Positions 1-13,879 of a stretch of DNA of 64,000 nt are shown one piece after another. Each line of letters begins with the position of its first letter. Position 1 is the first letter of the stretch. Made by a program: the position numbers and the translations under genes. The stretch covers positions 10,506,215 through 10,570,214 of the forward strand of contig CM051029.1 in the NCBI GenBank assembly GCA_027627225.1, given 5' to 3'. The stretch is from Congeria kusceri. Its lineage: Eukaryota; Mollusca; Bivalvia; Myida; Dreissenidae. Below the pieces are notes generated by a model. The model had not been told where the DNA came from. It saw nothing but the letters and a program-made list of their open reading frames with translations, and did not search any database.

Positions 1-2980
1 TGACATTGGGTTAACAAGAGTTTAAAAAAAACTGGCAACTATTTGTGATTACTTCATCAAGACTCTTCTTGGAGCTTGTGACTATTGGTAAAATGACACT
101 GTTTTTGTATAAAAAGGTGTCTCTTAGACCATTCTCATCATTTCGCAGATACACAATTTTTATATGTTTTTTACAGCGGTAGACCTCGACAAAAATCATC
201 AGTGGAACAGGTTCAAGTTTACACAATGAACGGTATTTTTAATTATCCAACATAACACCAAACTCGATCACCCGACGTCCCGCTCTCCACCCATCTCGAC
301 TGACTATTTGTCCAAGTTTTTGGTGTGAATGAATGTTGTTTCACAGCAAGGAGCACGTATCTCCTTCACGCAGATATGTTTTTTTATATACTAATACGTA
401 TGTTCAATAATACTAATAATCCTAGGACGTTTATTTATAACTATTTTAACTTTAGTGTAATGAAATGCACCAGACATATCGCGAACAAGTCATGATTAAA
501 TGTAAACAGAAATTCCCAACAATTACGTCATTTAAAGGTATTCCCCATGCTAGAGTACCTTGCTTTAATAAAAGTGGTCTTATTAGCGAGGTGGTCGTAT
601 TATCGAGGTATGGCAGATCGCAGAGTCAGTGCATGCATATTTCTTTGTTATTTAAGTTATGATGAAAATAATGCACAAGGAACAGATAACCAAATTGTTT
701 TCTTACTATATAATGTTGTATTAAATACAGATTATGTACCTTCTTATTATGGATATAAGTTTAACATTAAGTCGGAAATTAAATTAAAACAATGATTAAC
801 TAAGCCAATTTATAGTTCTGCATCACTATTACCCACAACTGTCAGATAGTGTATGTCAAGTAACGTAAGCTGATACACAGCCAATGTGATAATCCCTAAT
901 CAAAACACCCGTAACAATGGTTTTCACTCCTTTTATTACCGCAAAGCAGTTTGTTATCTATGCGGCATATTTTGTTAATTGGTGAAGTAAAGTGTCAACG
1001 ACCAAATGACACTGGTCGCAATAACGGGGTGACTTTGAGCGTAATTTGTTACTTTCGGTCTGGGATTAGTGGTCGTTATACAGAACAGAGGAGTGCACGT
1101 ATAATCGGAGTTTGCGACCATTGAAATAAATAGGAATATAATAGGGTCCGATTTACCGGGGTGGTCATAAAATCGAGGTGGGCGTTTAGCGGGGTTTTAG
1201 TTTATATACCTTCAAACCACAGTTCTCAAAGACAGAGGCGTCGTGCGTGGACCATGTAAATTTTGACACAATGTCAATAAATCTGTATTAAAAAAAATCA
1301 AGTTATATCAAGGCATACATATTAACAAACAACAACATGAAAGTGGAAATAGTTGATAATGTTCAATTATTTTTAGAATATTTAAAGGGACGATGTCAAC
1401 GAAAAGGGCCTCAAAGGGGTAATTTCTTTTTGAAAATCTGAAATTTAGATATTAATACTGGCATTTAATAAAGGTTAAAACAGGGTATAAAACATAATGG
1501 GAATATAGTGTTTGCTTTCCAGGGCTAACTCTACCATTCGCCAAATTAGCCAATGTCTACAAATTGCATTATTTGGCTAAAGACATTTTCATTTCGTTAC
1601 AACTTTTTTTCATAAAACCCTATAAAATGCCTCAAATGAGTAGAAATTCAATGTCAAATTGTAAATTTGCCCAAAGAAAAGTTTAAGCCAGGGTGAGCCC
1701 TGCTTTCTGAGATAAAAATTAATTTATAAAATTGGACTGGGTGTGTTTGTTTGGCCCTTTTCCTGTTTACATTTTGACATCAGAATTGTGAACCTTTTGT
1801 AGAACCATAGATTAGGAACGCCTCCTTACAAAGCATGATATCGCAGTTGGTAATAGTGCTGTCTACTGTCATTTCTTAGTACGTACAGAGATATATACTT
1901 GCATGCAAACCTTAAACTGAATTTATAAATACGAAAAGTGGGATAATTCTGCTCAATTTCATTTACATTTCAAAATATATTAGCATACAATAAATGCCAT
2001 AGCGAGTAATCGACATACATGTAAAACAGGATGCGGTCAGTATACAAGACCTACCGGTACTAGAATTTGTGTGGGCGGTTCTAAGTCTCTAGTTTGACCA
2101 GTAACTTGAAGGGTTTTTCTATACATAAATTTGAAAATTTAATTAGTTTTAACCACTTGGACAGAAATGCTTACCTTATATTATCCATCCGTAAATTGAC
2201 AACTTTCACAAAGGCTGGAACTATATGGCATGCACTGGACCTTAAAAAAGAATACATATTGAAACGATATATAGTATTGAGATGTGTTCACATTTTTATT
2301 AAAAGCCACATTATTTTTCGGAGAATAACAAAGGAGTCCTTTTGTACAACAAAGAACAGCAGTAGTAATAAGTACAGTATGTTAAAATAAAAAATGATAA
2401 AATTAATATGTTCATGTCAGTACTTCATTGTATCATCAACTTTAAGACAATCAAGTTATATATCGTAAGATATATCTTTAAATGACAAAAAATGACATAT
2501 TAAAAATGACGACTGATAAAATTCGTTACAAATGCCTGTGAACACATGCAATATATGAAAACATTGCAGTAGTGCGAACATCCGAACTGGTCCGAAAATT
2601 ATACTAAGATCCTACAACAACTTTCTAATTAAAAGATCCAACTTAAAGCAAAATCAGCAGACACTGTGTTTGACAAACTTAAAAAATGAAACAGAATACT
2701 TATCCTTTTCACGGTTGCATTAATCCGTCCTAATTACATTCCTATTGTCGATTTACGTAAGCTTAGTACATCTAAATGTGAATGCTCGAAGAATATGAAT
2801 ATCCCCTTGAATGCCGGTTTTGATCCAGCGAATTTTTTTGGCGTTATCAAACACAACTTAAAAATAAATTACTGTTAGGTACAATGATTCATGGGCTATA
2901 AAATCGGTATGTAAGTATCTCTAACATCTAACCTGAGTGAGAACAGGTATGGAAAATGACCTTCTCGTTTGCTTAGTAAG
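1..2980. other. AT-rich stretch without a supported gene
   Basis: Only short open frames (under 100 codons) are present. None has recognisable domain sequence or paired splice signals in a shared frame. A slightly GC-richer piece near 1000-1210 contains several GGTGGTC/GGTCG words and may be old repeat, but I cannot name it. Confidence 0.5.
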
Positions 2981-2984
2981 ATCA

Positions 2985-3310
2985 TCCTTTTGCAATTCTA
3001 CTAACTGAAGTATATTTGGTCTGTCGAGACGATAGCGGCTCAATATTTCTGCCTCTCTGAGGTCGTGGAACCCCTTTCTTTCGCGAAAAAGCCTCGGTTC
3101 CCTCGGCTGAGCTATCTCGAACGCGGCGATTACCGCCATATTTACAAACGGTAAGGGTGGTCTTACCCAGTCTTAGTGTTCGACAAAATCTTACTACGTT
3201 GTAGCTGCGATTGAGTTGATAAAACGGTCCACCGTTCATACGACTAACGTATGACATAATCTAACGTACGACCGTCCTAAGATCTGTTGATAAAACGGCC
3301 CCCAGTATAC
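2985..3310. repeat. GC-richer segment with short direct repeat
   Basis: This piece is richer in CG than its surroundings. It carries the word GTTGATAAAACGG twice, near 3214 and 3287, about 73 bases apart. It may be a fragment of a dispersed repeat or an old promoter. No coding domain is visible. Confidence 0.3.
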
Positions 3311-3379
3311 TATACGCATCATATATCGTTTGACACGAAGATTGGTGTGGTCATTTATACGATATACCGAAACTGTCTT

Positions 3380-3725
3380 CAAAAGTGTCATATTTTGAAA
3401 ACTGAATATCGTAACCCACAAGCTAAATTAAATGTGCTTCATTTGCTGCAGAGGAAGTTATGCAAATTATTCAACACGTTTTGAATCGCATGTACATATT
3501 TTGTTAGATAACTCAGTTAATCAGTTATGGTTTCATAATTTCATATTCGTATTAGTTAAACTATGACAGAATTGTTTAAATGCACAAACAATTGAAAAAC
3601 AAAAATATAAGTTAAAGTATGGGAAGTTGTAGCATAAGTGACAGTAACAGTACCAACATCAGTCGAAGTTACAGCTGCAGCATCAGTATTAGTAGTAGCA
3701 GCAGCAAGCAGTAGAAGTAGCTGTA

Positions 3726-3779
<54 letters not shown>

Positions 3780-4015
3780 CTAGTAGTGGTAGTAGAAGTA
3801 GTAGTGTAGTAGGAGGAGGAGTAGTTGTTGAACAAGAAGTAGTAGAAGAAGTAGTTATGGTAGCATTAATACAAGCAGAAGTAGTAGTAGTATAGTTATA
3901 GTAATATAGTAGTAGTATTAGTAGTTGTAGTAATAGAGTAGTAGTAGTAGAAGTAGTAGTAATAGTAGTAGTAATAGTAGTAGTAGTAGTAGTAGTAATG
4001 GTAGTAGTAGTAGTA

Positions 4016-4093
<78 letters not shown>

Positions 4094-4147
4094 ATAGTAG
4101 TAGTAGTAGTAGTAGCATTAGTAGTTGTAAAAGTAGTAGCAGTAGTT

Positions 4148-4179
<32 letters not shown>

Positions 4180-5000
4180 TGTAGTAATAGTAGTAGTAGT
4201 AGTAGTCGTAGTAGTAGTATTAGTAGTAGTATTAGCAGTAGCAGTTGTAGTAGTAGTAGTAATAGCTGTAGTTGTAGTAGTAGTAGTAGCAGTAGTAGTC
4301 GTAGAAGTCGTAGTAGTCGTAGTAGTCTTAGTAGAAGTTGTAGTAGTAGCAGCAGCAGAGGTAGTAGTAGTAGTAGTAGTAGTAGCAATAGTTATAGTAG
4401 GAATAATAGTAGAGCCAATAGTAATAGTAATGCTGATAATAGTAGTGTTATGGTGTAAAACGCATGTTTGTTGTCTCGGATTATTTTCAATTAAATGATC
4501 ATAGATCATAAAATATGTATGATTGTGTATAGCAGGTTGTTAGACGAATGTATAGTTTGATTATTTTGGCAAAATGACAAATGAACGTCGATATAGGACA
4601 TCATTTGTGTCCTTACTATGAGATTGTAAGACTCAAAATGGTTATAGTCCTTTATTCAAAACGTTTGAAGTATAATTACATATATTAAGAATCCTCCATG
4701 ATACACACTCCGTGTATATGTTTCAGTGAAGGTATGACTGTTGCGCATCTGATGTATGTGTGTTTTTGTGAAACACTCGTTGTCTGGAAAAAAATCTTGC
4801 AGTTGAAAAGCGCTGATTTTCTTCTGGTATCCTTGTATCAGGCAACTATTTTCTGCATTAAACCGAGGTTTGTCTCACGATCAAAACAATTTGCAAATTG
4901 TTGATACGAATAAAAACCATTGTTGTTCTTCATACGTTTAATGCGAAATTACACTTGGTATGCCAATACCGATTATATCTTGTAAAAAGATGTTAAGGTA
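3380..5000 (+). repeat. Dispersed repeat unit with trinucleotide core
   Basis: The left edge (near 3450) shares the words GAGGAAGTTATGCAAATTAT and CAACACGTTTTGAA with 35214-35262. The right part (about 4800-4990) matches the reverse complement of about 28130-28320, including shared translated words FCIKPR and VVLHTF. It therefore belongs to a dispersed family whose other members flank the large inverted repeat at 28-35 kb, and all of them carry a trinucleotide microsatellite. No transposase was seen. Confidence 0.6.
3638..4440. repeat. Long (AGT)n / (ACT)n microsatellite
   Basis: About 800 bases are almost entirely AGT units on the plus strand, with interruptions such as AGC, AAT and CGT. 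Long apparent open frames here encode only poly-Thr, poly-Val, poly-Leu or poly-Ser and are artefacts of the repeat. It is the longest of five such tracts in the window. Confidence 0.95.
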
Positions 5001-5896
5001 ATTTTTATATTATTCAAACATTTAGCAGCATATTTCTTTCATACGCTTTATTAATATTTTCACGGGTACTTTTACTCTTTGCCAACTGTAATATACTTAA
5101 TGTTCTCTATGTGGGTCTCCTTGATATGCTCATTCTCACCGAAAACCAAGTATCGCAATTTTAACCATTACGGACTGCGATTAACCACATTTGTATTTAT
5201 AAAACAAAAAGTATGGGTTTATTGATTTAATAACTCATTGACAGTTGTCAATAATGTCTGAACATATTGTCTCAAAATTGGCATTAATATCGTAATTTAC
5301 CAAGGCACGAACATCGAAATATTAATAGAACTATAAAAAAAAGTACTCGTATGCCAAAATGATTTATTCTAATTAGACTATTCAAACTGCAACATATTCA
5401 TTATGAATATGTAAAGTGATCCTTGTTAACACATTACTGCGCAACATATACGAGGGGTGATTTTAAATTCTATGAAAAGTTTCATATACATTTTTGTTGC
5501 TTAAACTGAACATGTTTTGCATAGAGTCAGAGGCTTATTTTTAATCTTAACTTCAATTGTTTACGATCGCGTCGAATAAATTGTCAAACAGGGCAACATA
5601 AGATTAATGTCCCTTTAAAAAGCGCTCTTAAATAATTACTAACTATTATTACCGTATGGGACGTCTGCAGTGTGCAGCACGACGTCATTTCGGCCAATGT
5701 GTGACGTAATGTCAATGCTTCCGCAATTCTGTGGTCGCCATGTTGGAAACACAGTTTACATTGCGGACGATCAGCGGAATTCGATTAAATGTTGTGTTTT
5801 GACAAGAACAACTAGATTTACAACTTTTTTTGTTGACAAGATTAACTATTCGTAAACCGTAAGAAATTATTACAGTTGCATATTGACAAAAATTGT

Positions 5897-6322
5897 ATGC
5901 CACAACGTACAATATATCAATGGTACGAACAATTTGCTGATGAATTTCGTACGATGGGACTCCCTGCCGTGACGAAGACGTCAGACATTTTGGCAAAATT
6001 GTCTTCGATTAATGATGAATATGTGATAATGCGGAAAAGGCGGGAATGAGCAGATCTGCAGTTTATACGGTAATCAGAAATCAGCTGCAAATGAGATACA
6101 TTTGTGCTAGATAGCTATCCAAAATATTAACGCAAGCGCAAATGGACATGCGAGTTAAACGGTCAACATCATTTCTTGAGCAGTTCGAACTTCATGGAAA
6201 ATGCATTTCTTGAAAACAACATGACAACAGACGAAACATTTATCAGCATGTATACACCGGAGACCAAGAGGCAGTCAGTGGTTAGGCCCAGAACCGGATC
6301 TCCGTCGCCGAAGAAAAAGTGA
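5897..6322 (+). mobile_element. Decayed mariner/Tc1-like transposase fragment
   Basis: Conceptual translation in shifting frames resembles an IS630/Tc1/mariner transposase. An HTH-like piece comes first (IYQWYEQF near 5910). A middle piece reads VYTVIRNQLQ...YICAR near 6065-6110, followed by KILTQAQMDMRVKR. The catalytic-aspartate region follows as TTDETFISMYTPETKRQS (about 6220-6275), and then a SPSPKKK-like piece. In mariners the corresponding motif is T(G)DETW...PETK. An in-frame TAG near 6112, a TGA near 6211 and at least one frameshift show it is dead. The C-terminal half, with the last catalytic acidic residue, is not recognisable, and no inverted terminal repeats were found. Confidence 0.75.
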
Positions 6323-6329
6323 ACTAAAG

Positions 6330-6945
6330 ACTCTGACGAAAAGGTAAAAATGAGTCTTATTCCAGGTCAATGTCGTAAAATCTGTAGGCTATACTAAACT
6401 AATTCGATTTAGAAAAGCTAAAACAGATTGTTGATCATAACTTCGTTAAATATCCGTTACGAGGGAAAGTTTTAGCGGCGGGCTCAGAACAAGTAACCCT
6501 TTTTTACGATTTTAAGGTCGGGCAAATCCGACGAGCATCTAATCAATTTGTTGTGGCCTTGCAGATATAATTGTTTGGTCGTGTTGTCTGAAAATACAAA
6601 ACGAATAATAGTCATTCCTAATTGTTTTGTATTTATTGTATGACACGTCCTGTTATTGAACTGTTAATATTAAACTAATTGGTGTATCTAATGTATATTT
6701 TGAGCATGAAAATTACTTTGTAAAATGTATACTTTCTTCAAGTCAATATATGGTTATTTAGTGCTTACTGCTGGTTGTTATTAAGTAAAATCCTTATTGA
6801 GGACTGGGTGCGAAAACCCTAGGCAGGGCATGGTCCAAGAAGAAGAATTAGGTAAATTGTTTTTTTATTAATTAAAGAAATATATTTATTTAGACAAATT
6901 AATGGACCAGAGTGAATTAAGAGGAAGTTATTGGCTAGATATAAA
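6330..6945. other. Intergenic, no gene seen
   Basis: No coding signal. The piece at about 6480-6570 (GCAAATCCG, AATTTGTTGTGGCC) resembles 24118-24170 (GCAAATCCGC, TTTTGTTGTGGCC) and so looks like a dispersed repeat fragment. Confidence 0.4.
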
Positions 6946-6959
6946 GTTATGTTGGCGTT

Positions 6960-7190
6960 AGGCAGACATTTTTAATCAATATGGGCAAAATATGTTTTTT
7001 TTTGCGCTTTTTGCTCGGCTCTAATTTTAGCGAAAATTGAAAAAAGATTATTTTATTATTATTTTGCTCGCTCGCACCATTTTATTTTTAAATATCGAAC
7101 AGGTTTACTCGCCTCTAATTTTATCAAAAATGGAAAAAAAAACTATTATTTTTTTATTATTTTGCTCACTTTTTTTCTACTATTTGACTA
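6960..7190. repeat. Tandem pair of AT-rich dispersed repeat
   Basis: Two successive units share CTCTAATTTTA, AAAATTGAAAAAA-type and TTATTATTTTGCTC words (about 7018-7090 and 7110-7180). The TTTTGCTCGCT..GCACCATTTT piece recurs near 24101-24122. It is non-coding and the family is not identified. Confidence 0.5.
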
Positions 7191-7439
7191 CATAAACATT
7201 AAACTACCGTCACATGTCATTATCATGTGTATTTATTTATTTTAACTTAATGATTCACTTTTTTTTTTACAACTTCGCAAGTCGGATTAATTGATTAACT
7301 TGACAATAAATTTAAATCCAAACGTACAACCTCTATATATTCATAAATATCGACTATGAAACTAAACAGAACACTGGTCGATATGAATAATGCTTATATA
7401 CGGTTCAGTAATGTAATTTTGTTTATTATTTGTGTAGTT

Positions 7440-9560
7440 AAATAATCTATAAGCTCAGTACAGTCTGAGCCGTAGTAATGGGTACAAAATACTTTCATGA
7501 TCTTTTAACCCACTCACAAAAGCAGGGCCTTTAATACGCACTGTCGTAATATATCTAATGAATATATTGTTGTAATTTATCTAATGAATACATTGTTGTA
7601 AGTTATCTTATGAATAGATAGTTGTAATTTATCTAATGAATATATAATTGTTATGTTTCTAATGATAAGATTATTGTAATGTATAATGTATCTAATGAAA
7701 AGATTGTTGTAATGTATCTAATGAATAGATTGATGTAATGTATCTAATGAATAGATTGTTCTAATGTATGTAATTAATAGATTGTTGTTATGTATCTAAT
7801 ACATGGATTGTTGTAATATATCTAATAAATAGATTGTTGTAATATATCTAATTAATATATGTTTATTACCCCTACTGTATAATATTATTTCGCCGTTATT
7901 AATTTTACCTTGTGTATTATTATTATACAACAACCTGTATTTTAAAATATCAGATGTATATGAAATGACAATTTCAGCTACAGTTGGGATCCAATATAAT
8001 ACATGTTTCATGGCCATTGTGTCTGCAATTAGAAAGGTTTTAGCATCGGTATACTGAAACGTTTTGGTTGAAATGAATAACGGCATTCATGAGTATCTTT
8101 TCTATGCAGATGCTATTATAAAATCTAATGGTGTTTTGCGTGTTGTTTGCGTTTTTTTTGCGTCAGTTAAGTTTGATATGCACATTACATATTCGTAATT
8201 GAGAAAAAAATACTATTTTCAGACAACGGCAGTATATTTCCTTTATGTGTGCCCCATGGCCACGTAGTATGAGAATGAAACGTGTATCACCTTACTACTC
8301 TGAACAGGCAATTATATTTTATATTTATGCTATTTATAAATGCCCTTCTACGTCTTCGTAGAAAAGCTAGCTGATGCGTAAATAAAATATTCACACCATT
8401 TAAAATAAATCTGTAACTGGTTGTAATTCATATAATGTACGTTGCATAATTAAATGGATACTATGCATTTTTACCAGGACGCACAAATTATGTCATCGTG
8501 AGGATAATAAAACCGCGAGTAGTAGGACTGTCGGTGAGACACTGAAAAAAGATACCGCGAGTGTCCATATTGCCTTCAAGTAACGTACATGCAAATACAA
8601 ATGCATGCCTGTAATAATAGTAAACAAGTACATGAATTCTCTAAAAAATTATATTTACGTGAAAAGGGAGCATAACCCTATCAATATACAAAACTGAATT
8701 ATGGGGAATGTTAAACTTGATGACATACTGCAGATTTCTTGATTCTCGGCTGCACCAACTGTCAGAGAGGAATTTAATAAGTATCCACAATTCACATGTA
8801 TTGTGTTATACCAAATAGTATTTTATTATCTAAATTGTAAAATAAAACAATGTGTTAAACTACTTCTCAAGTTAAAGCAATATATACACACGGCTTAAAG
8901 TAATTAAATTAAATTAAAGTAAATTAAAGTATTTCTGTGTCAACATGTCCGACAGCACATCGATTACACGATATTATAACACAGTAAAGGCATTGCCTTA
9001 TATGTTATGTATTGCTGTTTAACATACAAGCCATGATGTCTAGCGTAGAAGCTACTGTTGAAAATCATTTACTGGAACATAGCAATGCGCTCATGTCATA
9101 AATATCAATCGCAGAGCAACGGATGTTATTATCACGTGACCGGAATGTAAACAATACCAACGTCGCCTGCTTGCGATAGCACGTGTTCGTAACCACAATA
9201 TTGATAATAAAGACAGAGTTTTGCATCTTGTTCTACACACTAACCAAAACGTGGTGAATAATGTGCATAACTTCCTCTTACCACGATCAGTAAGTTAGTA
9301 ACGGTATTCAGTTTTTAAAATATGACACTTTTATTTACGTGTTCAGTATATGGTTTACATTGCTACATCAGGATTCGTGTCAATAGACTTATGATAGTTA
9401 AAGTCTAAATGCATTTCAACAGTGAATTATTTAGTCGCCATCCTGATCTTTATCAGAATGATTGTATTATATTGAAATTGGCTTCCTTGTTGTTTAGGTC
9501 GTTATAATGTCGGTCTTCGTCGGTGTATTAAGTTTTAATATATGCCTATTTCTGAACGAG
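7440..9560. repeat. Segmental duplication, block 1 distal part
   Basis: This segment is collinear with about 25147-26520 and then 28820-29140. Shared landmarks include AAGCTCAGTACAGTCT (7450/25150), GTGCCCCATGGCCACG (8247/25580), GAGACACTGAAAAA (8534/25893), AGCACATCGATTACA (8953/26356) and CTGCCTATTTCTGAAC-like words (9540/29105). It is the far 3' flank of the receptor duplication that also produced copies C and D. Divergence is moderate and block 2 carries an extra insertion at about 26.5-28.6 kb. Confidence 0.75.
7545..7868. repeat. 26-bp minisatellite (about 12 units)
   Basis: Tandem degenerate copies of about 26 bases, centred on GAATAGATTGTTGTAATGTA followed by TCTAAT. Block 2 contains only one trace (TCTAATGACTAGAT near 25250), so this array expanded after the duplication or was lost there. 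Confidence 0.85.
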
Positions 9561-12080
9561 GATGTGTGTTATGACTGACGTTGGCTTACGCACGACTGTA
9601 TACAGGAATCCGGTAATGCGAAACTTTTATATTTACAACAACTCATTAAATGTCTTAACTGCAAAAGCTGAAGGACACGGTGTAATCGAATACAATTATT
9701 ATATATAGGCAATCATTACAAACTGAACAAGTATACCTCCGCCTCTGTTCAAGATCAAACCTACAACCATCGAACTAAAAGTGTGTGACTTTATGCGATA
9801 GGACAGTCTGATCTAACGTGCATACACGTGTATTGTAACGTTGAGTAAGTGATGCATTAGTTGTCGGTGACCACATAATTTAATAGTAATACTTTAGATT
9901 TTGCATACTATACATTTCAAGTTCATACTGTTAGCCTGGCTCAGTATTCCTGTAGGTATTTGACATTTCCGGTAAGTTGAAAGGTTCTGGGGCGCGTTCA
10001 GTATTGATGGCAGTATTGTTGTTGTTATGTGTGTCAAAATACCACGCATTGTGAACGTGATACACTGACATTACTTTTCAAAAGAGGCCATGAGTAAAAA
10101 ATTAATTAAATTTAGCTGTTATTTAACAATTGTTCTACTACTACTACTTAGAAGAGCTAACTGGTTCGTAAAAACATTTATATACGAAACACATGTATCA
10201 CCATGGAAAGGCTTTACTCTCTACACCTATTGTATAACTGGTTCGAAGCCACATTCGGTGCATAACATGGACATTATTTTTTTCTGTAGAATGAAGCTAA
10301 TAATGCATAAACAGGGACATACAAACTTCCTATTAATATCAATGTTATTGTTAACCTGATTACAAGTGGCGACTATCATGCTACATATTAGATTAATATA
10401 TTCATTTTAAGAGCTCTGTACTAAAATAAGTATTTCAATTACACGAATATCATTCACTAGTATGTGATTCGTGGTATATTGGTACATCAGGCATAACGAC
10501 TGACGCTTGTTCTAACAAATGAGTCCATGAGTTCAGTTCAAATTAAACATGAGCTCATGTTTCCATTTCTGTTATACCGATATAATGTCAGAGAAACATT
10601 TCAACGGGCTTTACATGAAACAAGAAACAAAGCCACCTATACTTTATACAGAGCCCAATTTTTGGGACAATTTTATCGACTATATGGTGCTAATAAGAGT
10701 TATATCCTGCTGTCGCAACTGTTGTTTCGCTTTGTATATATATTTTATAATGCATAATTAACTTAGGGCCTAATTGTATAGTAGTAATCTGAAATAGTTA
10801 AAACGATTGTGATTGAGTGCATACAGTCAAAAACTCATAAAACTATACATACGATTCAGTACAAACAATTTGTAATGATTCGATGCACATTTCAAACGCA
10901 CTTCAAAATGTAGGGTCACTATTTTAACATGCATGAAAATATTGTATACAAGTATTGCTAGATTATTCACTTTACATCCGTCATACGTGTTTATTAATTT
11001 TGTACTAATATACACAGTAATAATACAGTATTTGTTTATTACCAGTATTTTTCATATTTCTGTTAATCTGCTGAAGATTTATGTTATTTTTAGTGACGCA
11101 CTTATGTGATTATAGATACACTAAATCGTCTAGCCTTTACTTCAACACTTCCTGAATGGTTTGCATAACTTCCGTTTTACACGTTCTCACAGTTAGGGAT
11201 GAATTAAGCAGTGCAATCGGGCCTGCTGACGTTTGTAAGTTGTCAAATAACAGTTACATGCCCAAGGCATTCGGTTTCTGAAATTTTCTGAATTTGACAT
11301 TTAAACTACATTTATATATATATTGCATAAATCGCCTCAAATTTAACATCGTTAATAGAGATGCAGTATTAATAGTCAAAAGAAATTATAAAAGTAAATG
11401 ATCCAGCTACACTGATTATACATATATAAATGTACCTACGAGAAAATGAAATTCATGCGATTAATAGAACCGTTTCGAGTAATAAGGAATGTAATGTGTA
11501 ATATAAATAAAACAGTTATATAAAACAACTTAATGTGTCGCAATCCAAATTTTCATCCATGATGACAGCCCTATAAACTTGTTATCTCAGACGGTTTTGG
11601 AAGTTCAATTTACAAGATAGAAAATATCCATTGCTTTAAGATTCCTACCAAAGAAACAGTTAATTGCGCATGGGTTTAATTCATTTAAACGAATAACCAC
11701 AACCTTAATGCTTAATTTACATGTATGTTGTTTTTTTTCTGGTGTCAATCGGTGCACTTTTCAAAGAAATGCAGACGTCAATTTATTTATTTACTAGTTT
11801 AATAATGTATGAAAAGTATTCCGGTTGCATCGATTATTACCTTTGGAAGTAAGTATTTCATACAATTGTAAGTATTTCATAAAATTGTAAGTGTGAGGGA
11901 CCTTACAGAGCTTCGAACGTAACATTTTAAATATGTTCACTTCAGTTCAATGGTGATATTTATGTATGTTTTTACTAAACAAAAGCGTGTGTTTGTTGTG
12001 GAAATTAACTGTTATACTGTTGTCATTTTACAATGTTACTTTGGGATGCACTTCAATATAGAATGGTACATTGATTTTTT
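9560..12080. other. Intergenic sequence, no supported gene
   Basis: Short open frames at 10090-10359 and 10527-10757 have no family resemblance. The stretch 10690-10750 (TAATAAGAG..TCCTGCTGTCGCAACTG..GTTTCGCTTTGT) recurs at 38508-38560, so at least part of it is dispersed repeat. This stretch is an insertion relative to block 2, where 29140 jumps to 29450. Confidence 0.45.
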
Positions 12081-12089
12081 TTTATAGAT

Positions 12090-12400
12090 TTCAAGATATG
12101 AATGAAAACTAATTATGATGCTTTGTGAATACAAACAATGGACTCTAGCGTTATAATTTGCATCAATAAAACTTTCAATTTCAGCTACGGTCACCTCATG
12201 TCCAATGCTTGAGGATATTACGTTCGTATCGAATTTCCAAACGTTATGCGTATGTAGGCGTACGTGTACGTCGTAAGGTAAATGTGACCTTAAACAATTG
12301 GAAGTAGACTTAATGAAAGCTTTATATAATATTTTACCTATATTATGTGAACTCATTAATTCTTTACAGGTGAGTGAACAATAAGGACTGTTTTATAACG
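12090..12400. repeat. Duplicated flank next to the 32-bp minisatellite
   Basis: Matches 29450-29725 and the reverse complement of about 34310-34600. Shared words include GATGCTTTGTGAATA, CATGTCCAATGCTTG, ATGTAGGCGTACGT and ACAGGTGAGTGAACA. It marks the edge of the minisatellite in all three places. Confidence 0.75.
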
Positions 12401-12419
12401 TTACTAAATAAAAGTGAGG

Positions 12420-13878
12420 TAATTGGTCGTGTGTATCATTACGGTGCACACAAATTGGCCGTGAGTATCATTACGGTGCACGCACACTGGTCGTGAGTAC
12501 CATTACGGTGCACGAACATTGGTCGTGAGTATAATTACTGTGCACACACATTGATGGTGAGCATCATTACAAGGTACGCACACTGGTCGCGAGTATAATT
12601 ACACTGCACGCACACTGGTCGTTAGTACCATTACACTGTACGCACACTGGTCGTTGCACTGCACGCACACTGGTCGTAAGTATCATTACACTGCACGCAT
12701 CTGGTCGTGAGTATCAATGCACTGCACGCACACTTGTCGTGAGTATCATTACACTGCACGCACAGTGGTTGTATCATTGCACTGCGCGTACACTGGTCGT
12801 GAGTATAATTACACTGCACGCACACTGGTCGTGACAATCATTATCCTGCACGCACACTGGTCGTGAGTATCATTACACTGCACGCATACTGGTCGTGAGT
12901 ATCATAACACTGCACGCACACTGACGCGCGTATCATTACACTGCAAGCACACTGGTCGTATCATTGCACTGCACGCACACTGGTCGTGAGTATAATTACA
13001 CTGCACGCACACTGGTCGTAAGTATCATTAGTGTGCACGCACACTGGTCGTGAGTTTCATTACATTGCACGCACACTGGTTGTTAGTATCATTACATTGC
13101 ACGTACACTAGTCGTTAGTATCACTACACTGCAAGCACACATGTCGTATCATTAGAGTGCATGCACACTGTCTATGAGTATTATAACAGCGCACGCACAT
13201 TGGTCGTGAGTATCATTGCGGTGCACGCACACTGGTCGTGAGTATCAATACGGTGCACGAACATTGGTCAATAGCAACATTGCGATGCACGCACACATGT
13301 CGAGAGTATCATTACGGTGCACGCATACTGGTCGTTAGTATCAATACGGTGCAAGCACTTAGACCGGGAGGAGTACTAATACGCTGCATACACTCAGTCC
13401 GTGAGTATATTGACCTGCATTAATTCGGTCCGTGTGTAGCATTTACCGGAATGCACTCGGTCCGTTAGTAACATTGAAATGTATGTACTCGGTCCGTGAG
13501 TAGCATTGCCATGCATGCACTCAGTCCGCAAGTAAAATTATCCTGCGTGCACTCAGTCCGTGAGTAACATTGCACTGTATGCACTCGGTCTGTGAGTAAC
13601 ATAACCTTGCGTGCACTCAGTTCGTGAGTCACATTACCATGCATGCACTCAGTCTGCAAGTAAAATTACCCTGCAAGCACTCCGTCCGTGAGTAACATAA
13701 CCCTGTATGCACACAACCCGTGAGTAGCAATACCCTGCATGCACTTCGTCCGTTAGTAGCATTACCCTGCATGAACTCAGTCCGGGAGTAACATTACCAT
13801 GCATGCATTTGGTCCGTAAGTAATATTATCCTGAGTGCACTCGGTCCGTGAGTAACATTACAATGAATGCACTCCTGG
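12420..13878 (+). repeat. 32-bp minisatellite, two sub-families
   Basis: About 45 tandem units of roughly 32 bases. The left two thirds (12420-13340) use a GGTCGTGAGTATCATTACAC plus GCACGCACACT form. The right third (13340-13878) uses a GGTCCGTGAGTAACATTACC plus CTGCATGCACTC form. The same two forms occur at 29940-32400 in reverse-complement orientation and reversed order. There are no unique spacers, so this is not a CRISPR. Apparent open frames across it are repeat artefacts. Confidence 0.92.
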
Positions 13879-13879
13879 C

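Noticed and set aside
3556..4509. 317-residue Thr-rich and 166-residue Val-rich open frames
   Set aside because: Pure translation of an (AGT)n microsatellite in several frames. There is no domain and no splice context.
10090..10757. Small plus-strand open frames (89 and 76 residues) as genes
   Set aside because: No homology. The second overlaps a dispersed repeat also found at 38.5 kb, and there are no splice partners.
12420..13878. CRISPR-like array (regular ~32-base repeats)
   Set aside because: Units abut directly with gradual divergence and no unique spacers, and the context is an animal genome. It is a minisatellite.
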